Positions 8,560-18,169 of a stretch of 64,000 bases of DNA are shown here, piece by piece. Every line of letters begins with the position of its first letter. The stretch's first letter is position 1. The notes beneath the pieces were generated by a model. The model was not told where the DNA came from, ran no database searches, and saw only the letters and a program-made list of their open reading frames with translations. Origin of the DNA: Lysobacteraceae bacterium NML03-0222 (lineage in GTDB: Bacteria > Pseudomonadota > Gammaproteobacteria > Xanthomonadales > Xanthomonadaceae); the NCBI GenBank assembly GCA_002798195.1, contig NWQM01000007.1, forward strand, positions 1-64,000, written 5' to 3'. The translations under genes were made by a program, and so were the position numbers.

Positions 8560-11500
8560 CTATTTTCGCTCGCGCAGCAAGCTGGCGACGGATACGCCGT
8601 GGTTGCCGCTGCCACCAAACTCGGCCGCCACATCGATAAGGCCGCGCATCATGGCGATTTCGCGCGGGCTGCGCCCCAGTTGGTCGCGGATATTAGGATC
8701 GGCGCCAAAGCGCAACAGGCAGCGGATGACATGGGGCAGGCCATGCAGTGCAGCCAGATGCAGCGGGGTAAAGCCGCGCGGATCACGGGCGGCCAGATTG
8801 ACGCCCCGCCCCAGGAGATATTCCACCCCAGCCAGCACCACATGCTCATTGCAGGCTGCACCCGGTTCTGCACGGCAGCCCAGCAGGAATAGCAGCGGGG
8901 TCACCCCCAGATGGGTGCCAGCATCCGGCGCGGCACCGGCTGCCAGCAATACATCCAACAGGTTGCGTACCCGGTTGGCATCGTTTGCGGCAAAGCCGTA
9001 AAGCGCGGCGCAGTGAATGGGCAAAAGCCCCTCAGCATCGCCACTGTCAATGCGTGCACCGGTGGCAATCAGGCGACTGGCAATATCGGCAAGACCCAAT
9101 GCCGAAGCCAGCATCAGCACGGTGGCACCACCGGGCAGCGATTGTTCAACATCCGCACCTGCCTCAAGCAAGCGCTCGACCACAGTCAGGTGATGACGGC
9201 TGGCCGCTGCCGAAAGTGCAGTAGCGCCGGTGTTGGCAGGAATATCGGGATTGGCTCCGGCGGCCAGCAAATAGGCCACGGCGGATACATGCCCGCCACC
9301 TGCGGCGCGCAGCAAGGCGGTACAGCCCTGGGCATCCTGGCTGTCCACGGCAAAGCCCAGTGCCAGCAAACGCCCCATGGCAGCCACATCGCCCTGCATG
9401 GCGGCGGCAGGCAGGTCGCTGGCGCGCAAACGACGTCCCGGATGCGGCCAGATACGCCAGTCCAGCCATTCAGCCAGTTGACGATGCCCAGCCGACAAGG
9501 CGATACCTTGAGCGGTTTGTCCATCGGCCGCGCGCAATGCCGGTTGCGCACCGGCGGCCAGCAGTGATTGCACGGCTTCATCGCGCCCCAGGGCTGCGGC
9601 CAGATGCAGGGCGGTCATGCCACGTGCATCGGCGCGATTGGGGTCAGTACCTGCCGCCAGCAGCGCCTCCATGAGCCGCATCCAGCCCAGCCGAACAGCC
9701 AAGGCCAACGGGGCTTGCCCATCCGCCACAGGCGCAAAGCCATCCGCCCCCCGCACCAGCAAGGCCAGTGCCAGCGCTTCGCCCTGTCCGGCATCCAGTC
9801 GCACGGTTTGTGCAGCCAGCAGGTAGCGCCCCAAACCGCCACGACCTGTAGGCTGTGCGCCGGCCTGAAGGCGCTCATCCAGCGCCTGGCGCGCTGCCGG
9901 GTCGGCGGCCGCATCAAGCAGCAGGAACAGCGCGGATTGCGCCTCGGCATCACGGGCTTCGATATTGGCGCCAAGCTTGCACAGCGTAGCCACATGCGCC
10001 GGATGGCGGCGCACGGCCTCCAGTAGCGCGCGGTCAAGCTCCTGACGCTCAAGCAGGCCGACCACCCGCTGCACCGCCACATCATCACCGGCATCCAGTG
10101 CATCGGCTAGCAACTGCAGGGGCGGGCGGGTCACTTCGCCCTCGCCCTGGGCAAAGCTGACCGGCAGCGGATAGTCCGGGTCAATCGCAGCAGCCAGCGT
10201 CCAGCGGCCTTCCGCCACCGCCATGTCCAGTGCGCCGCGGCCAGCCGCATCCAGACGGAAGGTGTCGATACCCGATTCACGCAGCCATGTGGCCAGTGCC
10301 GGGCTGGCCTTGCCGTTTTCGATGGCGAGGATCAGCGCATCTCGACCCTCCGGGTCAGTCTTGTTCACATCCGCACCGGCAGCCAGCAGGATTTCCAGCA
10401 CCCGCTGATGCCCCCCAGCGGCGGCCAACAGCCAGGCATCCCGCCCTTCGTCGTCGGTCAGCATTGGGTCGGCAGCGGCCGCCAACAAGGCCTTGAGGAT
10501 TTGCACATGCCCGGCCTGCGCGGCTTGCTGCAAGGCCGTGCGCCCCCCTTGGCGGCTGCGTGCATCCACGGCTGCCTTTTGCTGCAACAAGAACTCGACA
10601 CCTGCCGGGTCATCATCGTCCGTGGCGGCTGCAGCCAGCAATACCGGATCACCGCCCAGCGGCCAAGGTTTAGCGCCACGCTCGACCAGGAATTTCAACA
10701 TCCGCCAGTTGCCGGCCAATGCCGCCTGTGCCAATGGCGACTGCCCGGCATGGTTGAGCGCATCCAGCGAGGCACCGGCATCCAGCAGCAATGCCGCAAC
10801 ACTGGGATCGGTGCTGCGCGCGGCATGGTGCAGCGGCGTGCAGCCTTCCTCATCGACCTCAGTCGGGTTGGCGCCATTGGCCAGCAGGGTCATGACCGCC
10901 TCCGGACGACCATGCCAGCTGTCACGGGTGGCCGCCAGCAGCGGGCTGGGCTTGCCTGCCGTAGCGGCCACCGATACGCCACGGGCAATCAGCTCGCGCA
11001 ACAGGCGCAAATCTGGCAGCACTGCCGCCAACTGCACCAAAGTTCGCTGGTCGCGGTCTTCTGCCGGAGGCAGGGCTTTGGGGTCAGCGCCTGCTGCCAG
11101 CAATGCCAGCGCGTTTTCGACCCGCCCGCTACGCGCAGCGGCGTACAGCTCGGCAGGTGCGGGCACAGGCTTTGGACTCTGTGCCTCACCCACCGATAGC
11201 GGCTGCGCCACGGAATGCACAAGATTTTCTGCCGGGGCATCGGCAACGGCCTGATATTCGTCCCAAAGGCTTTCCAGTGCGACTGGCTCGGCGTTTTTCA
11301 GCGGTTTTTGTGCCTGTGGCTGGCGGTGGCGCGACCGCCGTGCCTGTTGCAGCCATAGCGTCAAGGGCAGCGCCGCCAGCGCCACTGCACATAGCCAGCG
11401 GGCAGCCATTGGCAACAAATCGGGCACGGCCAGCAGCACTGGCAAAGCGGCAGCCCAAGTGGCCGGAATGGCCGTTTTCAGCCCCTGCCAGGCCAGCGGC

Positions 11501-11889
11501 GCCTGCTGCACTGTGCTTTGCCAGTTATCCAGCGGCTCAATCCCACCCGCCACAAAACGCTGCCACAACGGCCAACGCCGCCACAGCGCCAACAGCAAAA
11601 AGCCAAAGCCGGCCGATAAGGCCAATGCCGCCCACAGGCTGCCACTGTGCCCCAGCCGCAACGCCGGCCATAACAGCAACAGCACCGCCAGGCCAAAGTG
11701 GATTGCCAGCGTTTTGCCCAGCGCCAGCGCGGCAGGCCGGGTCATGGCGTGCGCATTGCCTGCCAATGTCAACCAAAGCCCGGCCAGCGCCAGTGGCAGA
11801 GTCAGCCATCCGGCGACAGCCGTGGCCAGCCATACCGGGATGGCCAGCAATAATCCAAGCTGGCGCTTGCTGCTGATGTTCTCAGGCAT
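8560..11889 (-). CDS. membrane-anchored giant ankyrin-repeat protein
   Basis: The 1109-residue protein has a very hydrophobic N-terminus with about six probable membrane segments (roughly residues 10-45, 50-100, 145-180), then a basic linker, then about 850 residues of ankyrin repeats with many matches to G-x-TPLHxAA-x-G and LLxAGADPN. The repeats should face the cytoplasm and act as a binding scaffold; the ligand is unknown. The start at 11889 (MPENISSKRQ) has GGGG just upstream and overlaps the ycgL stop by 8 bp; an ATG at 11907 is possible. The 3-prime partner of ycgL in a two-gene operon. The middle (about 590-790) is degenerate, with irregular repeats. Confidence 0.88.
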   Translation of the reverse strand: MPENISSKRQLGLLLAIPVWLATAVAGWLTLPLALAGLWLTLAGNAHAMTRPAALALGKTLAIHFGLAVLLLLWPALRLGHSGSLWAALALSAGFGFLLLALWRRWPLWQRFVAGGIEPLDNWQSTVQQAPLAWQGLKTAIPATWAAALPVLLAVPDLLPMAARWLCAVALAALPLTLWLQQARRSRHRQPQAQKPLKNAEPVALESLWDEYQAVADAPAENLVHSVAQPLSVGEAQSPKPVPAPAELYAAARSGRVENALALLAAGADPKALPPAEDRDQRTLVQLAAVLPDLRLLRELIARGVSVAATAGKPSPLLAATRDSWHGRPEAVMTLLANGANPTEVDEEGCTPLHHAARSTDPSVAALLLDAGASLDALNHAGQSPLAQAALAGNWRMLKFLVERGAKPWPLGGDPVLLAAAATDDDDPAGVEFLLQQKAAVDARSRQGGRTALQQAAQAGHVQILKALLAAAADPMLTDDEGRDAWLLAAAGGHQRVLEILLAAGADVNKTDPEGRDALILAIENGKASPALATWLRESGIDTFRLDAAGRGALDMAVAEGRWTLAAAIDPDYPLPVSFAQGEGEVTRPPLQLLADALDAGDDVAVQRVVGLLERQELDRALLEAVRRHPAHVATLCKLGANIEARDAEAQSALFLLLDAAADPAARQALDERLQAGAQPTGRGGLGRYLLAAQTVRLDAGQGEALALALLVRGADGFAPVADGQAPLALAVRLGWMRLMEALLAAGTDPNRADARGMTALHLAAALGRDEAVQSLLAAGAQPALRAADGQTAQGIALSAGHRQLAEWLDWRIWPHPGRRLRASDLPAAAMQGDVAAMGRLLALGFAVDSQDAQGCTALLRAAGGGHVSAVAYLLAAGANPDIPANTGATALSAAASRHHLTVVERLLEAGADVEQSLPGGATVLMLASALGLADIASRLIATGARIDSGDAEGLLPIHCAALYGFAANDANRVRNLLDVLLAAGAAPDAGTHLGVTPLLFLLGCRAEPGAACNEHVVLAGVEYLLGRGVNLAARDPRGFTPLHLAALHGLPHVIRCLLRFGADPNIRDQLGRSPREIAMMRGLIDVAAEFGGSGNHGVSVASLLRERK

Positions 11890-12154
11890 CCGTACCCCAG
11901 TCATCACTCATCGGGTCTTGCGCCGCAGAAGGCGGAAATTGCAGATGGAAGCCGCGCTGGGTCAGACTTTCCATGACCTGACGCGGGTTTTCGCGCGCCA
12001 GTTTGCGCTCGGGCGTGAGCTCGACTTCCAAAACGAAGTGCAGCGCCCCAAGTTGGCTGCGCAGCGACTCGGGCAGCCGGTCAAAATCATCACGGGCAGC
12101 CAGATACACATAGGTATCGGCGCGTTTGGAGCTTTTATAGACGTGAGCGAGCAT
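11882..12154 (-). CDS. YcgL-domain protein
   Basis: Small conserved protein of unknown function. The 90 residues begin MLAHVYKSSKRADTYVYLAARDDF and contain the RLPESL and RGFHLQFPP motifs typical of YcgL. The start at 12154 is preferred over 12178 by comparison with the family. It overlaps the ankyrin gene by 8 bp and is divergent from the S9 peptidase. No good Shine-Dalgarno is seen. Confidence 0.85.
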   Translation of the reverse strand: MLAHVYKSSKRADTYVYLAARDDFDRLPESLRSQLGALHFVLEVELTPERKLARENPRQVMESLTQRGFHLQFPPSAAQDPMSDDWGTDA

Positions 12155-12275
12155 GGCAAAACGCGAAAAAATAATCACCGATTGTGCGGGAAAGCGCTGC
12201 CCCGGAAAAGATGCAAGGCGATGCCCACCCTGAACAACTGTTAGGCTTGTCGCCCCTCAAGCTGATATTGCCCTC

Positions 12276-14645
12276 ATGCGCCTGCTCCGTTCCGCCCCGC
12301 TCGCTCTTGCCCTTGTTGCCGGCTTCGCCCATGCCCAGCCCAAGCCTGCGCTGACGCTGGAGACCATCATGGCCGACCCCGACTGGATCGGGAATGGCGT
12401 GGAGTCGGCCTGGTGGCGCTGGGATGGGCAAAATATCGAGTTCCAGCAAAAACGTGCAGGCAGCAGCATCCGTGACAATTTCCGCATTGCTGCCCGGGGT
12501 GGCCAGGCCGCGGCGCTGGCCGATGGTGCGCGCGCCGACCTGGATGCGGCCGACGCCGTTTACAGCCCCGACCGCCAGCGCACGGCGTTTGTGCGTCATG
12601 GCGATGTATTCGTGCGCGATTTGCGCAGCGGCGCACTGACGCAACTGACCCGTGACCTGAGCCGTGCCGGGCGGGTGCAGTGGAGCCAAGACGGCGCGCT
12701 GATTTGGCAGCAAGGCGCAGACTGGTATCGCTGGGATGGCCGCATGGCAAGTCTGGCTGCTGCGCCGCGCGCCACCGATGCGCCGGGCAAGCCACCCAAG
12801 GCCGATGCGCTGCGCGAGCAGCAACTGCGCCTGATTGACACCCTACGCGAAGAACGCGCGCGCCGCGATGCCCTGCGCGAACAAAACCAGGCCTGGCAAG
12901 CCGCTGATGCCAGCCGCGCCCCGGCAGCCATTCATCTGGGCGCGGATGTGGAAATCGAAGACAGCGCGCTCTCGCCCGATGGCCGCTGGCTGCTGGTCAT
13001 CACCCGCGCCAAGAACGCTGATACCGGCCAGCGCGGCCAGATGCCGAAATATGTCACCGAATCGGGCTACGAAGAATTTGAAACGGTGCGCACCCGCGTG
13101 GGGCGCAACCAGCCGGTTCCGCATCGGCTGTGGCTGGCGGAAGTTGCCACTGGCGCTTTGCGCGAAGTGAAGTTCGACCCCCTGCCCGGCATCCATCAGG
13201 ACCCGCTGGCCGAGCTGCGCAGCGCCGCAGGCAAGGAGCCGCTGAAAGGCGCGCGCCCGGTACGACTGATGAGCCAGGGTCGCAGCGCAGAACCGGCGAT
13301 TATCTGGAGCGCCGATTCGGCACAGGTGGCGCTGGCGGTGCGCGCCATCGACAACAAGGATCGCTGGCTGACCACGCTCGACCTTGACAAGGCCACGCTG
13401 GCACCTCGCCACCGCCTGCATGATGCGGCGTGGATTAACTGGGACTTCAACGATTTTGGCTGGCTGCCGGACAACCGCACACTGTGGTTCCTGTCCGAAG
13501 AAAGCGGCTTTTCGCATCTGTACACCCAGCGCGGCAATGGCAAGCCCACGCGCCTGACCCAGGGACAGTGGGAAGTCTCCAACGTGGAACTTTCCCGCGA
13601 CGGCCAGGCTTTCCACTTCCGCTGCAACCGCAACTGGCCGGGCGATTACGAGCTGTGCAGCGTGCCGGTGGCTGGCGGTGCAGTACGTGAAATCACCGCA
13701 CTTGATGGCGTGGAAAGTTTCAGCCAGTCACCCGACGGGCGGCAATTCCTGCTGCGCTGGTCGGCCAGCTACACCCCGCCACAGTTGGCGGTCATCGCTG
13801 CTGACGGACAAAACCTCAAGCGCCTGACCGATACCCGCAGCGCCGACTTCCGCAAATTCGACTTCATCCCGCCCGAATACGTGCGCATCCCCTCCAAACA
13901 TGGCGCGGGCGAGGTCTGGGGCAAGTTCTACGGCCCTGCCCGGCTGGAAGCGGGCAAGCAATATCCCATCGTGCTGTTCGTGCATGGCGCGGGCTATTTG
14001 CAGAACGTCCATGCCGGCTATCCCAATTACTTCCGCGAGCAGATGTTCCATAACCTGCTGGTGCAGCATGGCTATATCGTGTTGGATTTGGACTTCCGTG
14101 CATCTTCGGGCTACGGCCGGGACTGGCGCACCGCCATCTACCGGCATATGGGCAAGCCCGAGCTTGAGGATTATCTGGACGGCATCGACTGGCTGGTCGC
14201 CCACAAACAGGGCGCGCGCGATAAAGTCGGCATTTACGGCGGCAGCTACGGCGGCTTCATGACCTTCATGGCCTTGTTCCAGCGCCCGGATGTGTTCAAG
14301 GCCGGCGCCGCCCTGCGTCCGGTGACCGACTGGTCGCAATACAACCACGGCTATACCAGCAATATCCTCAACACCCCGGATATCGACCCGGAAGCCTATC
14401 GCCGCTCCTCACCGCTGGAATTTGCCGACCGCCTGCAAGGCCACCTGCTGATCAGCCACGGCATGATTGACGACAACGTGTTCTACCGCGACTCGGTGAT
14501 GCTGGCGCAGCGCCTGATTGAGTTGCGCAAACACAACTGGGAACTGGCCAGCTACCCAATGGAACGCCACGGCTATGTCCACGCCGCCAGCTGGTACGAC
14601 CAATACCGCCGCATCTTCGAGCTGTTCGAGCGCAGTTTGAAGTAA
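12276..14645 (+). CDS. secreted S9-family prolyl oligopeptidase/DPP-IV-like peptidase
   Basis: Serine peptidase of the alpha/beta-hydrolase type that cleaves short peptides, probably in the periplasm. The 789 residues start with a signal peptide (LLRSAPLALALVAGFAHA, cleavage before Gln), then a beta-propeller region to about residue 510, then the catalytic domain with nucleophile motif GGSYGGF, the Asp in GMIDDNVFY and the His in MERHGYVHA. No Shine-Dalgarno is obvious; GATATT ends 6 nt before the ATG, so it could be another leaderless start, although the hexamer is only 4 of 6. It ends just before a strong terminator. Confidence 0.93.
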   Translation: MRLLRSAPLALALVAGFAHAQPKPALTLETIMADPDWIGNGVESAWWRWDGQNIEFQQKRAGSSIRDNFRIAARGGQAAALADGARADLDAADAVYSPDRQRTAFVRHGDVFVRDLRSGALTQLTRDLSRAGRVQWSQDGALIWQQGADWYRWDGRMASLAAAPRATDAPGKPPKADALREQQLRLIDTLREERARRDALREQNQAWQAADASRAPAAIHLGADVEIEDSALSPDGRWLLVITRAKNADTGQRGQMPKYVTESGYEEFETVRTRVGRNQPVPHRLWLAEVATGALREVKFDPLPGIHQDPLAELRSAAGKEPLKGARPVRLMSQGRSAEPAIIWSADSAQVALAVRAIDNKDRWLTTLDLDKATLAPRHRLHDAAWINWDFNDFGWLPDNRTLWFLSEESGFSHLYTQRGNGKPTRLTQGQWEVSNVELSRDGQAFHFRCNRNWPGDYELCSVPVAGGAVREITALDGVESFSQSPDGRQFLLRWSASYTPPQLAVIAADGQNLKRLTDTRSADFRKFDFIPPEYVRIPSKHGAGEVWGKFYGPARLEAGKQYPIVLFVHGAGYLQNVHAGYPNYFREQMFHNLLVQHGYIVLDLDFRASSGYGRDWRTAIYRHMGKPELEDYLDGIDWLVAHKQGARDKVGIYGGSYGGFMTFMALFQRPDVFKAGAALRPVTDWSQYNHGYTSNILNTPDIDPEAYRRSSPLEFADRLQGHLLISHGMIDDNVFYRDSVMLAQRLIELRKHNWELASYPMERHGYVHAASWYDQYRRIFELFERSLK

Positions 14646-14655
14646 TCTTCCTACC

Positions 14656-14680
14656 GCCCCGGTTTTGACCGGGGCTTTCT
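14656..14680 (+). terminator. rho-independent terminator of the S9 peptidase gene
   Basis: A perfect 8-bp stem GCCCCGGT (14656-14663) and complement (14668-14675), 4-nt loop, followed by TTTCTT. Confidence 0.88.
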
Positions 14681-14701
14681 TCATCAGAAACCGCCCGCCT
14701 C

Positions 14702-16330
14702 ATGCCTGCCCTGCCTGCCTTTCTGCGTCCGCGCCTTTCCGCCAACGCCTTGATGTTCATTACTGCGTTGTGGCTCACCGTGCTTTGCAATCAGCGCCTA
14801 TGGGGCTTGATTTGGGCCGTCCCCATGGAGGGGGGGATTGCACTCTGGCTGTTCCGGACGCTGATGGCTGCGCTGATCTTCGCCTTCGCATTGGGACTGA
14901 TGCTGCCCTTGTCGTTCCGCGGCGCGCTCAAGCCCTGGCTGATAGCCCTGCTGCTGATGTCGGCCTCGGCCAATGTGCTGACCGTGGATTTTGGTGCGGT
15001 GGCCGACCGCCATGCCATCGCCAGCGTGTTTGAAACTGACCAGCGTGAAGCGGGCGAGATGATGTCGACCTGGGTATTGACCCGGATTTTCCTGCTGGGC
15101 GTATTGCCCGCCCTCTTTGTTGCGCTGGCGCGTCTTGAATGGCAGCCCTTCAGGCAAGAGCTGCGCGCGCGCTGGAAGCCGTTACTACTGGTGGTTGCGC
15201 CCATCACCCTGGCCATCACCCTGGCCGGGCAGCAAGTGATTCCCTTCGTCCGCAACCACCCCGAGGCGCGTTATCTGACCCTGCCGTTCTCGGTCTTGAG
15301 CGCGATTCGCGGCCATTTGCGGCATACCTTCAAAACCACGCCGCCGCATCAGGTTATTGGTGAAGATGCACGCTTGCTGCACCCGGCGAATGCGGGCGAC
15401 AAGCCGCGCGTGCTGCTGGTGGTGGTCGGCGAGTCGGCACGCTCGGAAAGTTTTGCATTCGACGGCTACGCACGCGACACCAATCCGGCGCTGGCAAAGT
15501 TGCCGGTGGTGTTCTTTGGCAGGGTGCAAAGCTGCGGCACCAATACCGCCACCTCGCTGCCGTGCATGTTCTCCGACCTGGGACGCAAGGACTACGACCC
15601 GCACATCGCCAACCACCGTGACAATGCGCTGGATCTGCTGCAACGCGCAGGCTGGCAGGTGGAGTGGTTCGACAACAATACCGGCAGCAAGAAGGTCGCC
15701 AGCCGCGTAGCCGAATCCGGCTGGCAGTCGCGTCCCGACCCGCGCTGGTGCGGCGCAAACGGCTGTCACGATGGCCTGTTGCAGCACTATCTGGCCGAGC
15801 GCATCGGCCGCATCGAGCGCGATACCGTCATCGTGCTGCATATGCTGGGCAGCCACGGCCCGGCCTACCACGAACGCTATCCGCAGGACTTAGCCCGCTT
15901 CCTGCCCGAATGCCGCAGCACCCAACTGCAAAGCTGTAGCCGCCAGGCCATTCTCAATAGCTATGACAACACCATCGCCTATACCGACCATGTGCTGGCG
16001 GCGATGATTCAAACTCTGGATGGCAGCCCCGGCATTGATGCAGCGCTGCTGTATATCAGCGACCACGGCGAATCCACCGGCGAGAAGGGGCTGTACCTAC
16101 ACGGTGCCCCGTATGCCTTTGCCCCCGAGCAGCAAACCCGCGTGCCGATGATTGCCTGGGCATCGCCCCCCTATGCCGCCCGCATAGGGCTGGACATGCA
16201 GTGCCTTGAGGCAAAACGCAACGGCCAATACGCCCACGACCACTTCTTCGATACCCTGCTGGGTCTGGCCGATGTCAGCAGCAATGCGCAACGCGCTGCA
16301 CTGGACATCAGCCACGACTGCCGCAAATAA
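14702..16330 (+). CDS. lipid A phosphoethanolamine transferase, EptA family
   Basis: Inner-membrane enzyme that transfers phosphoethanolamine from phosphatidylethanolamine, normally to lipid A. The 542 residues have five N-terminal membrane segments (to about residue 175) and a periplasmic sulfatase-fold domain. That domain shows VVVGESARSE, the nucleophile region CGTNTATSLPCMFS with the catalytic Thr, HMLGSHGPAYHERYP and the metal ligands SDHGES, with six or more Cys in the expected disulfide positions. In this family the reaction lowers surface charge and polymyxin binding; that role is inferred. No Shine-Dalgarno is visible. A terminator follows. Confidence 0.92.
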   Translation: MPALPAFLRPRLSANALMFITALWLTVLCNQRLWGLIWAVPMEGGIALWLFRTLMAALIFAFALGLMLPLSFRGALKPWLIALLLMSASANVLTVDFGAVADRHAIASVFETDQREAGEMMSTWVLTRIFLLGVLPALFVALARLEWQPFRQELRARWKPLLLVVAPITLAITLAGQQVIPFVRNHPEARYLTLPFSVLSAIRGHLRHTFKTTPPHQVIGEDARLLHPANAGDKPRVLLVVVGESARSESFAFDGYARDTNPALAKLPVVFFGRVQSCGTNTATSLPCMFSDLGRKDYDPHIANHRDNALDLLQRAGWQVEWFDNNTGSKKVASRVAESGWQSRPDPRWCGANGCHDGLLQHYLAERIGRIERDTVIVLHMLGSHGPAYHERYPQDLARFLPECRSTQLQSCSRQAILNSYDNTIAYTDHVLAAMIQTLDGSPGIDAALLYISDHGESTGEKGLYLHGAPYAFAPEQQTRVPMIAWASPPYAARIGLDMQCLEAKRNGQYAHDHFFDTLLGLADVSSNAQRAALDISHDCRK

Positions 16331-16344
16331 ACGCGGCTTTTGTG

Positions 16345-16371
16345 AAAGAGGCTCTAAGATGAGCCTCTTTT
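16345..16371 (+). terminator. rho-independent terminator of the EptA-like gene
   Basis: Perfect 10-bp stem AAAGAGGCTC (16345-16354) and complement (16361-16370) with a 6-nt loop and TTTTG. Confidence 0.88.
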
Positions 16372-16386
16372 GATTCCGGCCTGTCC

Positions 16387-18030
16387 ATGAGCCTTACGCT
16401 TGCCCTGATCCTGATTTTGGTCGCCGCATTGCTGGCGGCATTGATTGTCTGGCTGCTGCTTGGTGGCCGTCATGCGGCGCAGATGCAGCGTCAGCAAAGT
16501 GCACATTTGCAGGCGCTCTCTGCCACCCAGCAAGAGCTGGCCGGGCTGGCCGAAAAGCACAAAATCAGCCAGCAGCAATATCTGCAAGCCGAGCAACAGC
16601 TGGCATCGGTGCAGGCGGTATTTTCCGAGCAGCAGCGGCAATTGGTCGAGGCGCAAACGCTCAACAAACAACTGCCGCAATTGCAGCAGCAGCTGGCCGA
16701 TTACAGCCAGCGCTGGCAGGCAGGCGAGCAGCGCGCGCTGGACTTGCAAAGCCGCAACGCCGCAGCCCAGGCACAGATTGTCCATCTTGAGCAACAGGCG
16801 CAGGCGCTTGCTGCGCTTCGTGATGAATACGCCCAGTTGCAGCAAACACTGGAACAAACCCGCGTGGAAAACGAGCGGCTGCGTACGCAATGGCGACAGG
16901 CGGAGCAGACGCAGGCAGAAAAACTGGCACTGCTGCAGGATGCCCGCGAAAGCCTGGGGCATCAGTTCCAGCAGCTTGCGCAAAAAGTGCTGGAAGAAAA
17001 ATCGCAAAACTTTTCCCGACAAACCCAGGAGAATCTCGGCCAACTGCTGACCCCGCTCAACCAGCAAATCAGCCAGTTCGGCCAGCTCATCCAGAACACC
17101 TATGAAAAAGACACCCGCGAGCGCAGCGCGCTGGAAGTCGAGCTCAAGCGCCTGCAAAGCCTCAATACCCAGCTGCATGGCGATGCCAAGGCGCTGACCC
17201 AAGCGCTCCTGGGCAACCGCAACAAAACCCAGGGCAACTGGGGTGAAATCATTCTGGAAAGCGTGCTTGAGCACTCTGGCCTGACCCGCGGGCGGGAATA
17301 CATCGTGCAGGCGGCCAGTACCCGTCAGGAAGAAGACGGCAGCATCCGCCGCCTGCAACCGGACGTGCTCATCAACCTGCCGGATGGCAAACAAATCGTC
17401 ATCGACAGCAAGGTGTCACTCACCGCCTATGTGCGTCATGTCAAGGCCGAAGACGCCGTCAGCGCCGAGGCCGCCCTGCGCGAGCATGTCGCCAGCGTGC
17501 GTGGTCATATGCGCGAGCTGTCACTGAAGAACTACAGCCAGCTCGATGGCGTGAACACGCTGGATTTCGTGTTCATGTTCATCCCGGTGGAGCCGGCCTA
17601 TCTGCTGGCGCTGCAACACGACGACAAGCTGTTCAATGACTGCTTTGAAAAACGCATCATGCTGGTCGGCCCCAGTACCCTGCTCGCCACCTTGCGCACC
17701 ATCGCCAATCTCTGGCGCAACGAGCAGCAAAACCGCAACGCCCAGGAAATCGCCGATGAGGGCAGCAAGCTCTACGACAAATTCGTGGGCTTTGTGGAAA
17801 CGCTGGAAAGAGTCGGCAAAAACTTGAATCAGGCGCAAAACGATTACCAGCAAGCGTTCTCTCAGCTCTCCGAAGGGCGCGGCAACTTGGTGCGACGCGT
17901 GGAAAAATTGAAGGCGCTTGGTGTCAGAAGCAAAAAAAGCCTGAGCACCGAATTGCTGGAAAAAGCCGAGCACAACCACTTGCAGGCACTGGATGCGCCT
18001 TTGGCCGAAGACAAGGAAAAAAACGCATGA
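16387..18030 (+). CDS. rmuC: DNA recombination protein RmuC
   Basis: RmuC family protein; in E. coli it limits inversion at short inverted repeats and has a nuclease-like fold. The 547 residues start with one membrane segment (about residues 5-26). A long Gln-rich coiled coil (about 30-230) follows, then the conserved RmuC domain with GNRNKTQGNWGE, LEHSGLTRGREY, the PDVLINLPDGK-IVIDSK stretch typical of the restriction-endonuclease-like core, and FMFIPVEPAY. Full family length. Confidence 0.95.
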   Translation: MSLTLALILILVAALLAALIVWLLLGGRHAAQMQRQQSAHLQALSATQQELAGLAEKHKISQQQYLQAEQQLASVQAVFSEQQRQLVEAQTLNKQLPQLQQQLADYSQRWQAGEQRALDLQSRNAAAQAQIVHLEQQAQALAALRDEYAQLQQTLEQTRVENERLRTQWRQAEQTQAEKLALLQDARESLGHQFQQLAQKVLEEKSQNFSRQTQENLGQLLTPLNQQISQFGQLIQNTYEKDTRERSALEVELKRLQSLNTQLHGDAKALTQALLGNRNKTQGNWGEIILESVLEHSGLTRGREYIVQAASTRQEEDGSIRRLQPDVLINLPDGKQIVIDSKVSLTAYVRHVKAEDAVSAEAALREHVASVRGHMRELSLKNYSQLDGVNTLDFVFMFIPVEPAYLLALQHDDKLFNDCFEKRIMLVGPSTLLATLRTIANLWRNEQQNRNAQEIADEGSKLYDKFVGFVETLERVGKNLNQAQNDYQQAFSQLSEGRGNLVRRVEKLKALGVRSKKSLSTELLEKAEHNHLQALDAPLAEDKEKNA

Positions 18031-18051
18031 AGACACGGTGGACAGGTGGCG

Positions 18052-18127
18052 GTGGGCGAGCCGCTGCGCTTGCACGCACCCACAAGGTGCGTGCGCAGTG
18101 GGCGAGCGCCATGCACGGATGCATGGC
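18052..18127. repeat. structured intergenic element with two hairpins
   Basis: The 139-bp gap between rmuC and the OleD-like gene holds a perfect 9-bp hairpin GCACGCACC/GGTGCGTGC (18072-18080 with 18086-18094). A perfect 8-bp hairpin GCCATGCA/TGCATGGC follows (18108-18115 with 18120-18127). The direct repeat GTGGGCGAG occurs at about 18052 and again at about 18098, around the first hairpin. It has no U-tract, so it is not a standard terminator. It resembles dispersed palindromic intergenic repeats, but only one copy is seen in this window. Confidence 0.5.
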
Positions 18128-18169
18128 CGGATGCTACCGCCAGGGATGGCTCCATGTGAGAGCAATGAA

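Noticed and set aside
12135..12824. 229-codon minus-strand frame upstream of ycgL
   Set aside because: It is antisense to the S9 peptidase signal and propeller region and shows no family features.
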